Positions 8,968 to 18,441 of a stretch of 64,000 nt of DNA are shown in pieces. Under the pieces are notes generated by a model. That model was given only the letters and a program-made list of their open reading frames with translations. It did not search any database and was not told the DNA's origin. Source of the stretch: Rhizocola hellebori (GTDB taxonomy: Bacteria; Actinomycetota; Actinomycetes; Mycobacteriales; Micromonosporaceae). Positions within the stretch are counted from its first letter, which is position 1; each line of letters begins with the position of its first letter. The position numbers and the translations under genes are program-made. Location of the stretch: contig NZ_BONY01000021.1 in NCBI RefSeq assembly GCF_016862955.1, positions 62,001-126,000 on the forward strand, written 5' to 3'.

Positions 8968-10167
8968 TCATTGGTCGAGGTCGGCGAGGTGGGCCCGGAT
9001 GTTGGGGATGCTGGTCTGAATGTCTTCGGTGTAGTCGATGCCGAGGCCGTTGAGGATGTCGAGGGCACGTTGCCAATGCCGCCGGGCCTCGTGCTGCTGG
9101 CTCATTGCTTGGTGGGTCCGGGCGAGGCCGTCATGCGCGCGTGCTTGATCTACTGGATGGTTATAGTCGATAGCGTTCTGAAGCGCCTGTTGGTGGTGGG
9201 TCAGCGCGACATCGGGCTGGCCGATGACGTGATACAGACGGCCCAGACCCTGTAGAGCCTCGAACTGCCAGTTTCCGCCCAGTTGTCGTGCCAGGTCGAG
9301 TGCCTGTTGATGGCACTGCATGGCTTGCTCGTGGTGTCCTTGGGCTAGGTGAGCTTTGCCGAGACCGTTTAAGGCGATCAGTTCGCCGGTGCGGTTGCCG
9401 CCCTCCTTGGCGATCTGGAGTGCAAGGCTGTGGTCGTTGGCAGACTGTTCGTGGTTACCTTGGGCCAGGCGGGTTTGGCCAAGGCCGTTTAGCGCGTTCA
9501 GTTCGCCTGGGTGGTCGCCGAAGTCCTGGGCAATTTGCAAAGATTGTCTGTAGTGGTCGTCGGCATGTTCGTAGCGGCCCAGTGCTCGATGTGCTTCGGC
9601 AAGGCTGTAAATCGCGTGTAGCTCGCCGCCCCTGTCGCCGATCTCTATGCAAGCGTGTAAGGCGTGCTCGTGATAGGTGATAGCCCGTTCGTAGCGGCCC
9701 AGCCGCCAGTAAACGTGGCCGAGACCGTCCAGCGCGTTCAGTTCGCCGCTGCGGTCGCCGATGTCTTGGGCAATCTGCAGCGCTTGCTGGTAGTGATGGT
9801 GAGCCTGCTCATAGCGTCCTAGTGTCCGGTCGGTATGGCCGAGACCGATCAGCGCGGTTACCACGGAGATGCGGTCATCGAGGTCACGTGCGATCTGCAA
9901 CGCTTGCGTGTAGTGATCGGTGGCCCGCTGGTAGTCGCCGAATCTCCAGTGCACATAGCCGCGATCGAGCAGAGCATTGACCTTGGCTGGGTGGTGGCCG
10001 AGGTTTCCGGCGGCGTTGAGGGCTTTCTGATGAAGCGTCTCGGCGTCTTGGTAGTGACCGCGCGTGGTCAAATACCGGTGCATGAGGGCAGAAAGGTGTA
10101 CCAGATGGTCGGGCCAGTCATGCTGTACGGCGGCGAGCACATTGGCAAGTTCGGTGTCCAGCCACAT
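8968..10167 (-). CDS. TPR half of a frameshift-split PNP-NB-ARC-TPR (STAND) protein
   Basis: A 399-residue protein made almost entirely of about nine tetratricopeptide repeats of roughly 40 residues (A-L-Q-I-A-x-D and G-L-G-x-x-x-x-x-L-G patterns). It opens MWLDTELANVLAAVQ, which in NB-ARC-TPR regulators is normally internal, following a P-E-L-S-x-P linker. That linker is present in the same frame immediately upstream (PELSQPNVAL), so the annotated start is not a natural beginning. It is the C-terminal sensor part of the protein encoded at 10167-12179, separated by one missing base. It could still be made separately by reinitiation at the overlapping ATG. TPR arrays in this architecture usually sense a ligand or partner. 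Confidence 0.8.
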   Translation of the reverse strand: MWLDTELANVLAAVQHDWPDHLVHLSALMHRYLTTRGHYQDAETLHQKALNAAGNLGHHPAKVNALLDRGYVHWRFGDYQRATDHYTQALQIARDLDDRISVVTALIGLGHTDRTLGRYEQAHHHYQQALQIAQDIGDRSGELNALDGLGHVYWRLGRYERAITYHEHALHACIEIGDRGGELHAIYSLAEAHRALGRYEHADDHYRQSLQIAQDFGDHPGELNALNGLGQTRLAQGNHEQSANDHSLALQIAKEGGNRTGELIALNGLGKAHLAQGHHEQAMQCHQQALDLARQLGGNWQFEALQGLGRLYHVIGQPDVALTHHQQALQNAIDYNHPVDQARAHDGLARTHQAMSQQHEARRHWQRALDILNGLGIDYTEDIQTSIPNIRAHLADLDQ

Positions 10168-12179
10168 CAGGGCGACGTTTGGTTGAGACAGTTCGGGATG
10201 CAGGTACTTGCGGGTGGAACTGTTGGACGGCGCTGTCGCTCGTAGGGGTAGGCCACGTCCATGGCTACAGCAGCCGCATGCCGGTAGTAGTCCAGCAGCC
10301 GGTTCAGCGCAGCGCGCTGCTGTACGGGGGATTCTTCACGGGTGGCTATATCGGCGGCGTGAGCGCGAAGCAGGTCATGAAATCGGTATCGACCAGGGTT
10401 TGGCTCTGCGAGCAGGTGGTCGTCAACCAGTTTGTCCAGCAACCGCTGCGCCTGGTCCTGGGTGCTGCCGATGAGCGCCGAAGCAGCATAAGGATCCATG
10501 TCGGTACCGGGAAGTAACCCCGCCAATCGATACAGGCGTTGTGCATCGGCGGCCAAATGCTGGTAGGACAGGTCTAGGGTGGCGTACACGCTGCGTTGCC
10601 CGTCATCGAGGGCAGCTAGCAATTCATTTTGAATCCGCAGCCGCGCGAGAAGGTCGGTTGGCGTCCACGCTGGACGATGGCGTAGCCGAGCGGCGGCGAT
10701 ACGAATGGCCAACGGCATCCGCCCACACAACCGCACCACCTCCATCACCTCAGGCATGTCAGTAGTCAGTTCAGTCCGATCGGCGACTTTGACAAACAAC
10801 AGCGCAGCATCTGGATCTGGCAAGGTATCCAGCGACATGACGCTTGTGGCCTCCAGGGAGGTCAGGCGCCTGCGGCTAGTCGCCAACACCAAGCAGCCGG
10901 CCGCTCCGGGCAGCAGCGGCCGTACCTGGGTCTCTGTCGCGGCGTTGTCCAAGACGATCAGCATCCGTCTCCCCGCTACCATGGTGCGCCACAGCGCCGC
11001 CCGCTCATCCAATCCGGCCGGGATGCGGTCTCCGGACACACCGACGTCCCGCAACAGCCGATCCAACGCTTCGGCCGGCTCCAGCGGATTGACGCCGACG
11101 GTGAACCCATGCAGATCGATAAACAGCTGTCCATCCGGAAAATGCCCTGCCGTCTGATGAGCGGCGTGCACCGCCAACGCAGTTTTGCCGATCCCGGCCA
11201 TCCCATCAATCGCCGAGATCACCACCGTCGCACCGGTCCCGCTTGCTAAGTAGCCTGGTCGCGCATCCGAGGCTATCGCCAGCAAGCGCTCCAACTCTGC
11301 TGCCCGGCCGGTGAACCCAGTCGCATCGCGAGGAAGCTGCCGCGGCCGCACCCATGACACATGCGCCCGCGTGGTCGGCCTGCGCTGCAGCACGGCAACG
11401 GCGAACCGCGCAGCCGCCTCGGCGGCATACTGCCGCCACCCGTCGTTCTTGTCTGCGTCGGCGAAGTCGCTGATCCCCTTCACCAGGAGGAAACTGCAGC
11501 CGGACCTATGCGCAGCGATCGCCACACCCAGACCCTCCATCTCCACCCCGACTGCAGTCGGCCACACGCGACCTAGCTCACGCACAGTGGCGCCGTCGGC
11601 GAAGACCTTTTCTCCACTCAACACGGTGCCCACGTGCACCCCGGGCACGCCCGGCCCGACGGACGCGTCGGGCCGTGGCGTGGCAATCTTCGAGGTCCAC
11701 TCGCTCGCCGCGACACTGCGGGCGGCGGCAAGCAGGTCAAAATGCGCAGGAAAGGACTGATACCGCCGCTGCAACCCATCCCTGGTGATTCTTGCCAGTT
11801 CGAAACCCACCACCTGATCGGCAACCAGGACATCACCGAGCCGCAAATCCTCGGCATACCCCCGGATGCCGGCGGCAATCCCGACCAGCACCAGGAAACG
11901 CGGCCGCCAGACCTCGATCACCCCGCGTGCCGTCGCCGACGCGCCAACATTGCCCATACCATGCAGCGACGCCACCGCCATCCGCAGCGTTCCAACGGAA
12001 GCGACGTGCACGTCCTCGCCAGCCCGGCGAATGACCCTACAGTTGGCCACGCCAACCACGGCCAAGACGGCCGCCTTCTCCTCTGCCAAGGCCGTCAAAA
12101 CGACAACATCAACCTCTTGACCCGAAAGCACTTCTTCCGCCGTCACATCAACCATTCTCACCAGGAGACGGCCATTCAT
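10167..12179 (-). CDS. Nucleosidase (PNP/UDP phosphorylase) effector fused to NB-ARC ATPase; N-terminal part of a split STAND protein
   Basis: A 670-residue product. Residues about 20-265 form a PNP_UDP_1 domain: VVLTALAEEKAAV start, GIAAGI loop, substrate Glu in VGVEMEGLGVA, and VKGISDFAD. Residues about 300-600 form an NB-ARC switch ATPase with P-loop GMAGIGKTA, Walker B-like RMLIVLDNA and a winged-helix region ending HDLLRAHAADIA. The final residues (TCIPNCLNQTSP) are out of the normal frame; restoring one C in the run at 10195-10197 would join it to the TPR frame. Family knowledge: PNP-NB-ARC-TPR proteins are NLR-like conflict proteins in which the nucleosidase is the effector. Whether the break is biological or a sequencing error cannot be decided here. 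Confidence 0.85.
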   Translation of the reverse strand: MNGRLLVRMVDVTAEEVLSGQEVDVVVLTALAEEKAAVLAVVGVANCRVIRRAGEDVHVASVGTLRMAVASLHGMGNVGASATARGVIEVWRPRFLVLVGIAAGIRGYAEDLRLGDVLVADQVVGFELARITRDGLQRRYQSFPAHFDLLAAARSVAASEWTSKIATPRPDASVGPGVPGVHVGTVLSGEKVFADGATVRELGRVWPTAVGVEMEGLGVAIAAHRSGCSFLLVKGISDFADADKNDGWRQYAAEAAARFAVAVLQRRPTTRAHVSWVRPRQLPRDATGFTGRAAELERLLAIASDARPGYLASGTGATVVISAIDGMAGIGKTALAVHAAHQTAGHFPDGQLFIDLHGFTVGVNPLEPAEALDRLLRDVGVSGDRIPAGLDERAALWRTMVAGRRMLIVLDNAATETQVRPLLPGAAGCLVLATSRRRLTSLEATSVMSLDTLPDPDAALLFVKVADRTELTTDMPEVMEVVRLCGRMPLAIRIAAARLRHRPAWTPTDLLARLRIQNELLAALDDGQRSVYATLDLSYQHLAADAQRLYRLAGLLPGTDMDPYAASALIGSTQDQAQRLLDKLVDDHLLAEPNPGRYRFHDLLRAHAADIATREESPVQQRAALNRLLDYYRHAAAVAMDVAYPYERQRRPTVPPASTCIPNCLNQTSP

Positions 12180-12804
12180 GTACTCCGAGCAGGCAACGAG
12201 GCACGCCGACTGTCACAGACAAACAGGTATCGGGACGAAATCCCGGCGCGATGGGCCGGTTCACAAATCGTTCCGAACTGATCAAGGTCATCGGTGTATG
12301 GGATAGCGGAGCTCGACGAGAACACCAACCTTGATCATCCACATCGACCAGGCAAATCGGCGGGCACCCAATGCGGATCCCCGCAGACACCGAGCTGCAA
12401 ACAACGTCCAGGCGGGACTCGGAGCAGCCGCCAAGCAGCTGGCCTGGCACGACGCGGTCACCTATGACACTCGGCGACGTAATGCGACGCAGACTCTGTC
12501 GCGCACCAAGGTCTACCAGGACACCTACGCTGAACTCAAACCGATCTATTCATAGTTTGTCTCTGATCGGACGGCCTGCCGAACGTCTACAGTCCTTCGA
12601 TCGACGCCAGTCGGCTTGATTATGCAGTCTAAGGCAACCACCTTAGGCTCTTGCCCTACCCCGCCTTAGACCTCTTGCTTTACCCCGTGCGCATATTCGC
12701 CGTACCTCTGTGGCAAAACAGGGCTGAAACGATCGTCAGATAATGCCACATCGACTTCGGCCGCGAGATGGAGTGGATCGGTAAACGCCATTCACTCGAA
12801 ATCG
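12180..12804. other. Spacer with no convincing gene
   Basis: 625 bp between two minus-strand nucleosidase genes. It should contain the promoter of the NB-ARC gene and the 3' trailer of the three-gene operon. A 74-codon plus-strand frame (12331-12555) has an unremarkable composition and no good ribosome site, and I do not accept it as a gene. Confidence 0.5.
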
Positions 12805-13893
12805 TTATCTGGGTGCCATGAAATGGCTGCTTTCGAGCCACGTGCGAAGACATGCAGCGGCCGCGACCGTGCTTACGAATTGCCAATCCTTCGGGCGACT
12901 ATCCTGTTCCCTTCGGCCGTAATCGGCTATGCCTCGCATGACCAGCCATGGCACGCCCCACTCGGAACAACCGACGGCAAAGCCTGAACCTTCCATCTCA
13001 GCCCCACTGGTGCGACGCGCTGGCCCCGCCAGTGCAGCGCGAACCGAAATGCTGTCGTCCTCGATGAGCTCGTCCGCCGCCATGATGCGGGTTCGTTTAA
13101 AGCCCGGACAGTATGTAGCGGGGTCGAAGGCCACAGGCACCACTATGTCGCTGAACTCGGCAACGGTGTTGAAGATCGTTTGGCGCGTGAGTTCGTGCCA
13201 ACCCATGCGCTCCGGCCGGAAGAAGCTGAAGTCCCGAATGAGCGCCTGACTTGGTGCCAAAGGCTTCGGGTCGAGCTCTTCACCGCCGTCGGTCATAATT
13301 TTTCGTTTGAAGTCCACGACCTCCAGCCCGAAAAGGACGTCGCCCTTGCTCACTTGCTCTTCGTCGCCAGCGGCCATACCGACGAGGCAACATAGGCGAG
13401 CGGAAAATGCAGTGAATACTGTCGCGAGAAAGGCGGCCATGGTGTCGTTCCCTGACCTGCCCGCCATCGTGATGACAACTTTGAGAGGCGGCCGACCGCC
13501 GGGCTGTGCCGCCTCGCACATAAAAAAGTATGCACCGTTCACGTAGTGGTCCTCCCGCTGTGTAAGGGGGACACCAAAGGCGGACTTTACCGCGTCGAGT
13601 TCAACCTCTTTCACCGCCACGATCGCGACATCGACCTCACGGACACTGTCTGCGGATAGCCACATGTCGAGGGCCGCGAACACCGCCTGCGCATCTCGGT
13701 CCTCAGGGTCAACGTCTTTGTAGATGTGCGTAGCCGCCAGTGCGCTCAAAGCGCGTCCTCGCACCTTGGAGTCCATATCCTTGATAGACCAACGGAGGTC
13801 CTCCTCCATGAGTTTCGCAAGGCGCGGGTCGTGTTCGAACCGAAGCATCCGCAGCAGGGTGCTGATGTCAGTCGGTTTTGGTACTCGGCTCAT
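12805..13893 (-). CDS. Nucleosidase (PNP/MTAN superfamily) with N-terminal helical domain; third gene of operon
   Basis: A 362-residue protein. Residues 1-85 are helical and charged (EHDPRLAKLMEEDLRWS). They precede a PNP/nucleosidase domain with VDVAIVAVKEVELDAV start, GMAAGDEEQVSKGDV, the ribose/substrate Glu in SGAEMEGSGFA and the VMRGIADYG end motif. It starts 26 bases inside the preceding phosphoribosyltransferase-like gene with a good GGAG site, so the two are translationally linked. Expected chemistry is cleavage or phosphorolysis of an N-glycosidic bond in a nucleoside-like substrate; the substrate is unknown. The C-terminus looks slightly short of a complete terminal helix. It differs clearly from the nucleosidase domains at 10.2-12.2 and 19.3-21 kb. 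Confidence 0.8.
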   Translation of the reverse strand: MSRVPKPTDISTLLRMLRFEHDPRLAKLMEEDLRWSIKDMDSKVRGRALSALAATHIYKDVDPEDRDAQAVFAALDMWLSADSVREVDVAIVAVKEVELDAVKSAFGVPLTQREDHYVNGAYFFMCEAAQPGGRPPLKVVITMAGRSGNDTMAAFLATVFTAFSARLCCLVGMAAGDEEQVSKGDVLFGLEVVDFKRKIMTDGGEELDPKPLAPSQALIRDFSFFRPERMGWHELTRQTIFNTVAEFSDIVVPVAFDPATYCPGFKRTRIMAADELIEDDSISVRAALAGPARRTSGAEMEGSGFAVGCSEWGVPWLVMRGIADYGRREQDSRPKDWQFVSTVAAAACLRTWLESSHFMAPR

Positions 13894-15634
13894 TGACTGT
13901 CTCCGGAATAATCGAATTGGCGCGCTGTGCGGGAGGCGGCATTTGTGATCGGCTGGCTTGCCACGAATACAGGGAGTCCACCTCGCCGGAGCTGCGGGAT
14001 GGCGAGAAGTCCAACAAGCAGCATTGCGCGGTTATCCTGACGTCGCTTGCCTGGGCAATCGCGGCCATTGCGTCCATGGTCTTGCCGTCCCCCACGAACT
14101 CATCTATGAGCACCACAGCCGATGCAGAGGAGAGTTCCTGATACCAGACCGCATCAGGATCTACCACCGCGTTGGCGTCGCCGTGTTCGATGACGCTCTC
14201 TATCGCTTCACGAGGAATCTGAACCACATTCGCCTGTACAGACGCGGTAAGGCATGAGGCTAGCTTCGAGGACCCTTTCTCGCCTCGCGGAGATGCAAGG
14301 ACGATGTTCTGCCGAAGAGTCCTAGTGCGTGCTCTGATGGCGCTCCACAGCTTGTCCGCCAACCAAGGTCCATATCTGTCCAATGCCATTGGCAAGTCAG
14401 GCACAATAGGATATGCCGATCTGCGGGGAGGTACGTCGTCCTCAGGTTTCACACCGCACTCACGCACAAGATCCCAAAACTCCTGAGTGGTCAGATTCGA
14501 GCGAGGCGACTCGTCCGGGTCGGACGCCGCTTGCCATCTCGCCGCCACGCTCTCAGATACGACCTTCTGGCTTACAGGCAAGAGATAGTGTATGTCCTGC
14601 ACACGACCATCGTCGTTTTCGATCTTGTGGCACCCGTCGGACCGTGCGTTGCTTTGCTCGATTAGCACCGTGAGGATCTGAAGCTTCGTTGGTCGCAATC
14701 GTTTCTCGAGGCTTTGAGCCAGCACACTGATACTTCCACCGCTTCTCACCATGGGAACGACTAGCGTAACGATGCCACCTTCGGCATTGATAGCGCGACT
14801 GTTATCCGGCTTAAGCGCATCTTCATAAATATCAAACGGTAGGCGGACTCGATTGCATGCACCTTGAAGGGGCTTGAGCAACCACGGTGAAATTGACAGG
14901 TGGCCGATGACGTACACGGGTCGTTCGAGAGGTGTGGAGGCACCGAGGTATTCTTCAAGGACCGCATCAAGATAGTTCGCCCCCGCGGAGCCATCGAAAT
15001 AGTGCCGGAAAAAGTTGCCGTGCGTTCCCTCGGATCGGAACCACCCAAGGCGCGTTATCATGCGTCGACGAAACTCTTCTAGCGGAGGATGCGGAGCAAC
15101 AATCTCCTGCGCCTTCCGGTATCCGGCAGAAGGAAAGTCGGGGTCCGTTGATGTTCCGTCGTCAGCGACAAGGATGACACGGCGACTGGCGAGGTGATTT
15201 GCCAGAGCCCGACGTGCTTCATCCTGTTCGGAGAGCCGTTCAGGAAGAAGCACGATGAGTTTGCGTTCATTGTTCCAACGCTCGTCGGCGAGAGCAGTAG
15301 CGATTGCCGCGCTGATGTGACGGAACATTTTGCCACGAAAAATCGCCAGTGTCGTGACTGCGCCACTCTTCTCGGAGAGATCCAAGATGGCGACGTCACT
15401 GTTTTCTGCCACCGCCTGAAGAGCTCTGTCGAGGGGGGCGTAAAGGGCTGCCGGGTTCTTCATCGCTGTGTCGGCCGAGATCGAGTTGTAGCGTTTTCCG
15501 GTGCCGACATACTCGGGCCGACCGCCTGAAGTTAGTCGGGCTATCTCCTCGTAAAACGGCATCCGTTCCTGGTTGGTCGGATCACTTGCCGCACCAAGGC
15601 GGAACTTGACCACGTCAAATGACCACGGGTTCAT
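13868..15634 (-). CDS. Two-domain phosphoribosyltransferase-like protein; middle gene of operon
   Basis: A 588-residue soluble protein. The N-terminal third is Rossmann-like (LIVLLPERLSEQDEARRAL; RVILVADDG). The middle part (about 240-335) and the C-terminal part (about 440-560) each look like a type I PRTase fold. The second has the clear PRPP-loop pattern VVLIDEFVGDGKTMDAM; the first has VTLVVPMVRSGGS, a degenerate equivalent. PRTases exchange a base and PRPP, so pairing with a nucleosidase suggests making or breaking a nucleotide-like molecule. It lies 17 bp after the STAS/ATPase gene and overlaps the nucleosidase gene. I do not recognise a named family; the PRTase call rests on the PRPP-loop pattern. 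Confidence 0.65.
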   Translation of the reverse strand: MNPWSFDVVKFRLGAASDPTNQERMPFYEEIARLTSGGRPEYVGTGKRYNSISADTAMKNPAALYAPLDRALQAVAENSDVAILDLSEKSGAVTTLAIFRGKMFRHISAAIATALADERWNNERKLIVLLPERLSEQDEARRALANHLASRRVILVADDGTSTDPDFPSAGYRKAQEIVAPHPPLEEFRRRMITRLGWFRSEGTHGNFFRHYFDGSAGANYLDAVLEEYLGASTPLERPVYVIGHLSISPWLLKPLQGACNRVRLPFDIYEDALKPDNSRAINAEGGIVTLVVPMVRSGGSISVLAQSLEKRLRPTKLQILTVLIEQSNARSDGCHKIENDDGRVQDIHYLLPVSQKVVSESVAARWQAASDPDESPRSNLTTQEFWDLVRECGVKPEDDVPPRRSAYPIVPDLPMALDRYGPWLADKLWSAIRARTRTLRQNIVLASPRGEKGSSKLASCLTASVQANVVQIPREAIESVIEHGDANAVVDPDAVWYQELSSASAVVLIDEFVGDGKTMDAMAAIAQASDVRITAQCCLLDFSPSRSSGEVDSLYSWQASRSQMPPPAQRANSIIPETVNEPSTKTD

Positions 15635-15651
15635 CTGCTAGGCTCCAGCAA

Positions 15652-16848
15652 CTAACGGGCCAGCGGAATCCGCAGTATCAACAGGTTTCCCCAGAAGGCT
15701 ACTGAACCCTCCGGATCTACCTCGATCACAGCGCGGGCTCGTGAAAGCTCTTCTGATGCTTGTGTCTTCGGATTGGCGCTGATGACAACTCGCAGGTTGC
15801 TTGTCACCACCTCCATTTCGCCCGAGAAGACATCGAGTACCGAGTTGGCCAGAACCTCGAGCCCGCCGGGCAAACTCTCCGAGCCGTCCGTAAAAGGGGA
15901 GATGGACTGCAAGACCTGAAGCGGCGAATTCTTCTCAAGACCGAAAAGCTCTCTGCTGTTGATGTCTCGTCGGGGCAAGGGGCGCTTGCCGGCGTGGACT
16001 TCCACTTCATATGTCCGCGTAAATGATAGCCACGTGGAAAGATCGTTGCCGTGCGCAGGCGGCGGTTTAGCTGAGTCCTTTGCGATGCTCTTGCCGTCGT
16101 CCCAAAACATAAGTGTGAGTTGGGGACGACCGCTTGGATGCAAGACCCCATGGTGTGCTGCCGTTAGGACGAGGCTCGCATCTTGGCGTTCGACTGCGTA
16201 CATCAGCGCCTCGAGGACAACGTGAGTTGCTACCTGCTTGCCTGCGCCGTGAAGATCTTGATCAAGGGCTGACACGACATCGCTCGATAGCCATCGCGTG
16301 GCGTAGTTCGCAGCTGCAATGTGACCAAGATCGGCTACGGGCACCGTCTCGATCGGGAAGAAGTTGAAGGGCAGTTTTTGCATTGTCGAGGTATTCGCCC
16401 ATGCCGAGTTGCTTGCTGGCCGTCGTTTGGCGCGTTGAAGTCGCTCGAAGCTTGCTGCCGTCAATATTTCCTTTATGGACATGCCCAATGCATCCTCAAT
16501 TGCCTCCGGGAATCTAAGATCGCGAAGGAAGTTGAGTACCTCTGGATGCTTGGGCAATTCGATCGTGGTTTGAAGCCCCATCTTTTTTCGCTCTAGCAGT
16601 TTTGCGATCACAAATACCAGGCCAGGCGCCTCGTGGAACTCCGAGTCCGAAAAGTCTAGATGGAAGATCGGTCTTTCTGTCCACCTCTTACCTAGGCGTA
16701 GCCATGACGTTCGTAGTTGGCCAACCGCAGCGTCCTGTGGGATCTTCAACGTGGGGGTGCCAACATTTCGTTGAAGTAGCGCGACTAGACGACCGGGCAG
16801 TCCGCTTAAAAGTGCTGCGTACAAGGTGCGCGACAGACCATTCGCCAT
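15652..16848 (-). CDS. STAS-like plus GHKL-ATPase-like protein; first gene of operon
   Basis: A 398-residue protein. I chose the ATG at 16848 over an upstream TTG at 16887, which has no ribosome site. Residues about 60-130 look STAS/MlaB-like (FHLDFSDSEFHEAPGLVFV). From about 180 the sequence resembles a GHKL ATPase: an N-box-like VVLEALMYAVER, a G1-like MFWDDGKSI and a late GGLEVLANSVLDVFSGEME. This combination recalls anti-sigma/partner-switch modules and the ATPase adaptors of some conflict systems. As the promoter-proximal gene it may sense the trigger for the downstream PRTase-like and nucleosidase enzymes. Canonical ATP-binding glycines are partly absent, so ATP binding is uncertain. 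Confidence 0.6.
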   Translation of the reverse strand: MANGLSRTLYAALLSGLPGRLVALLQRNVGTPTLKIPQDAAVGQLRTSWLRLGKRWTERPIFHLDFSDSEFHEAPGLVFVIAKLLERKKMGLQTTIELPKHPEVLNFLRDLRFPEAIEDALGMSIKEILTAASFERLQRAKRRPASNSAWANTSTMQKLPFNFFPIETVPVADLGHIAAANYATRWLSSDVVSALDQDLHGAGKQVATHVVLEALMYAVERQDASLVLTAAHHGVLHPSGRPQLTLMFWDDGKSIAKDSAKPPPAHGNDLSTWLSFTRTYEVEVHAGKRPLPRRDINSRELFGLEKNSPLQVLQSISPFTDGSESLPGGLEVLANSVLDVFSGEMEVVTSNLRVVISANPKTQASEELSRARAVIEVDPEGSVAFWGNLLILRIPLAR

Positions 16849-17847
16849 TCCCACGCCCGCAGACCTCTCTCGCGACCAAGATGACAATGCAACTGAAGAT
16901 TAGCAACGAGCGATCGTGCTTCGAGGATTCATTCACGCCGGTCATGCCGTGCCGTCTACGGTAAGTAGGGGGGTGGAACCACCAGCAGCGACGGGTACGC
17001 CGGCCTCATCGCTTTCGAAGCGATAGACGAAGCCGGAGATCGGTAATGTGAATGTGTCCGCCGATTACCCCGGCGCGACAGCCGCTTCGCCAGTGGTCGT
17101 CAACCTGTAGCCGTCGCCGGCGCGTAAAAATTGACCCCACCCCTGCGACGATCGCAACATCGTCAGAGGAGGGCAACTTTTACTTCCGCACTATGCGATC
17201 AAGCCGCTGCGATAGAACGTCGCTTAGGATTGATCAACACCAGCTGGCTTCGTCCCGGCCTTCGGCAGGGTTTGTCGTGAACGTTTATCCTTGCTGCGTA
17301 CTCCAAGATCAGCTCTATCCGATAATGAAAGTGGGGCTATCTGTCGCCGCGCATCGCCATGTTGTTCTCGGTGCATTTTAGTTCGTGTCTAGGAGGGAAC
17401 CGTAACCGGTACAAAGCGATCTCGCCGAAGGCCCGGACTACTCGCTAGTCCCAGGCTCTGGCATGGACTATGGCCTTGGACGAAGATCTTCTGAAGGCTA
17501 GCGTCATCTCTGGCCAGATTCTGGCCGAGTGCGTTCGCGCCGGCCCGTTCAAGCTAGCTCCACTTCGGTGTTGACTGATTTCCCAAGCAAGACGCCAAAG
17601 GACGAACCGCGCCTAACTCAAGGGACTGATCCTTATCCTTGACGTACGCACCGGGTGCGGATTGTGGAGATCGATAATAGGTAACCCGGGGAGTTTGGTG
17701 CTTCCAGTCGCATCCGCGATCCTCGTTGATCTCGCGGTCCGGCGAATATGTCACTATACAGTTGCTGAGCGTTACGAGACACTGAGGTCCCACCCGTTTT
17801 GTCGGAGGGGATTTGCATTGGCCGCGTTTCGATCAGGGTTTGACCGA
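16849..17847. other. Long spacer, no convincing gene
   Basis: About 1 kb between divergent genes. It should hold the promoter of the minus-strand operon. A GTAAAAATTGACCCC stretch near 17125 resembles ends seen on some insertion sequences, but no transposase remains and I found no partner end. Several 60-110-codon open frames are of random composition. Confidence 0.4.
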
Positions 17848-18441
17848 ATGAAGTGGGAAGGCGTAAGCCTCGGCATGCTGTGGGCACAGGAATATGAGCG
17901 GCTCAAGGAGGAGCAAGCTCAGCGCATCTCGATTCGTGACAATTTGATGTACGCGACTCTTGTCTCGATCGCCGGTGTCATCCTGGCCATGTACCAGACA
18001 AGCAATGCCGATCTGCTTCTGTTGCTGCCACTTGGCTGTGTCGTGCTCGGCTGGACCTACCTGGCCAACGATGAAAAGATCTCCGCGATTGGGAGGTATA
18101 TCCGCACTGATCTGGAGCCGCGGCTAGCCGCGTTGCTTGACGCCCAGCCACCGGTGTACGGGTGGGAGTTAGCACATCGTTCCGATCGTCGACGACGCAG
18201 CCGCAAGGTGGCGCAGTTGTGCATAGACCTGATGACCTTCTGCCTACCCGGAGCAGGTGCGCTCGTCATTCGCGGCCTGTCGCCCAACTTCGGGACCGTG
18301 ACAGCGGTGATCGTCATAGCCGAGGCTTCTGTTGTGCTATTGCTTGCCCAGCAAATCCTGGCGAACGCTGATTTGAGCCGCGGCCGATCATCAAGCGCGA
18401 CAGAGGCGGCAGTCTTCCCTATCGCCCATAACCGCGATTGA
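17848..18441 (+). CDS. Four-helix membrane protein with N-terminal Glu/Lys-rich helix
   Basis: A 197-residue protein from the ATG at 17848. The upstream TTG extension to 17662 is Cys/Arg-rich and lacks a ribosome site. After an amphipathic helix (LWAQEYERLKEEQAQRI, about 10-26) come two close membrane helices (YATLVSIAGVILAMY; LLLLLPLGCVVLGWTYL), a cytoplasmic basic loop with NDEKISAIGRYIR, and two more helices near the C-terminus. I have a memory of similar actinobacterial membrane proteins with the YERL-EEQ and NDEKISAIG signatures but know no function. It sits alone among conflict-type genes, so a membrane effector or sensor role is possible but unproven. Confidence 0.65.
   Translation: MKWEGVSLGMLWAQEYERLKEEQAQRISIRDNLMYATLVSIAGVILAMYQTSNADLLLLLPLGCVVLGWTYLANDEKISAIGRYIRTDLEPRLAALLDAQPPVYGWELAHRSDRRRRSRKVAQLCIDLMTFCLPGAGALVIRGLSPNFGTVTAVIVIAEASVVLLLAQQILANADLSRGRSSSATEAAVFPIAHNRD

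Noticed and set aside
12331-12555. Small plus-strand gene of 74 codons
   Set aside because: No ribosome site, no recognisable pattern and isolated in a spacer.
17096-17145. End of an IS21-type insertion sequence
   Set aside because: Only a short resemblance; no transposase or second end was seen nearby.
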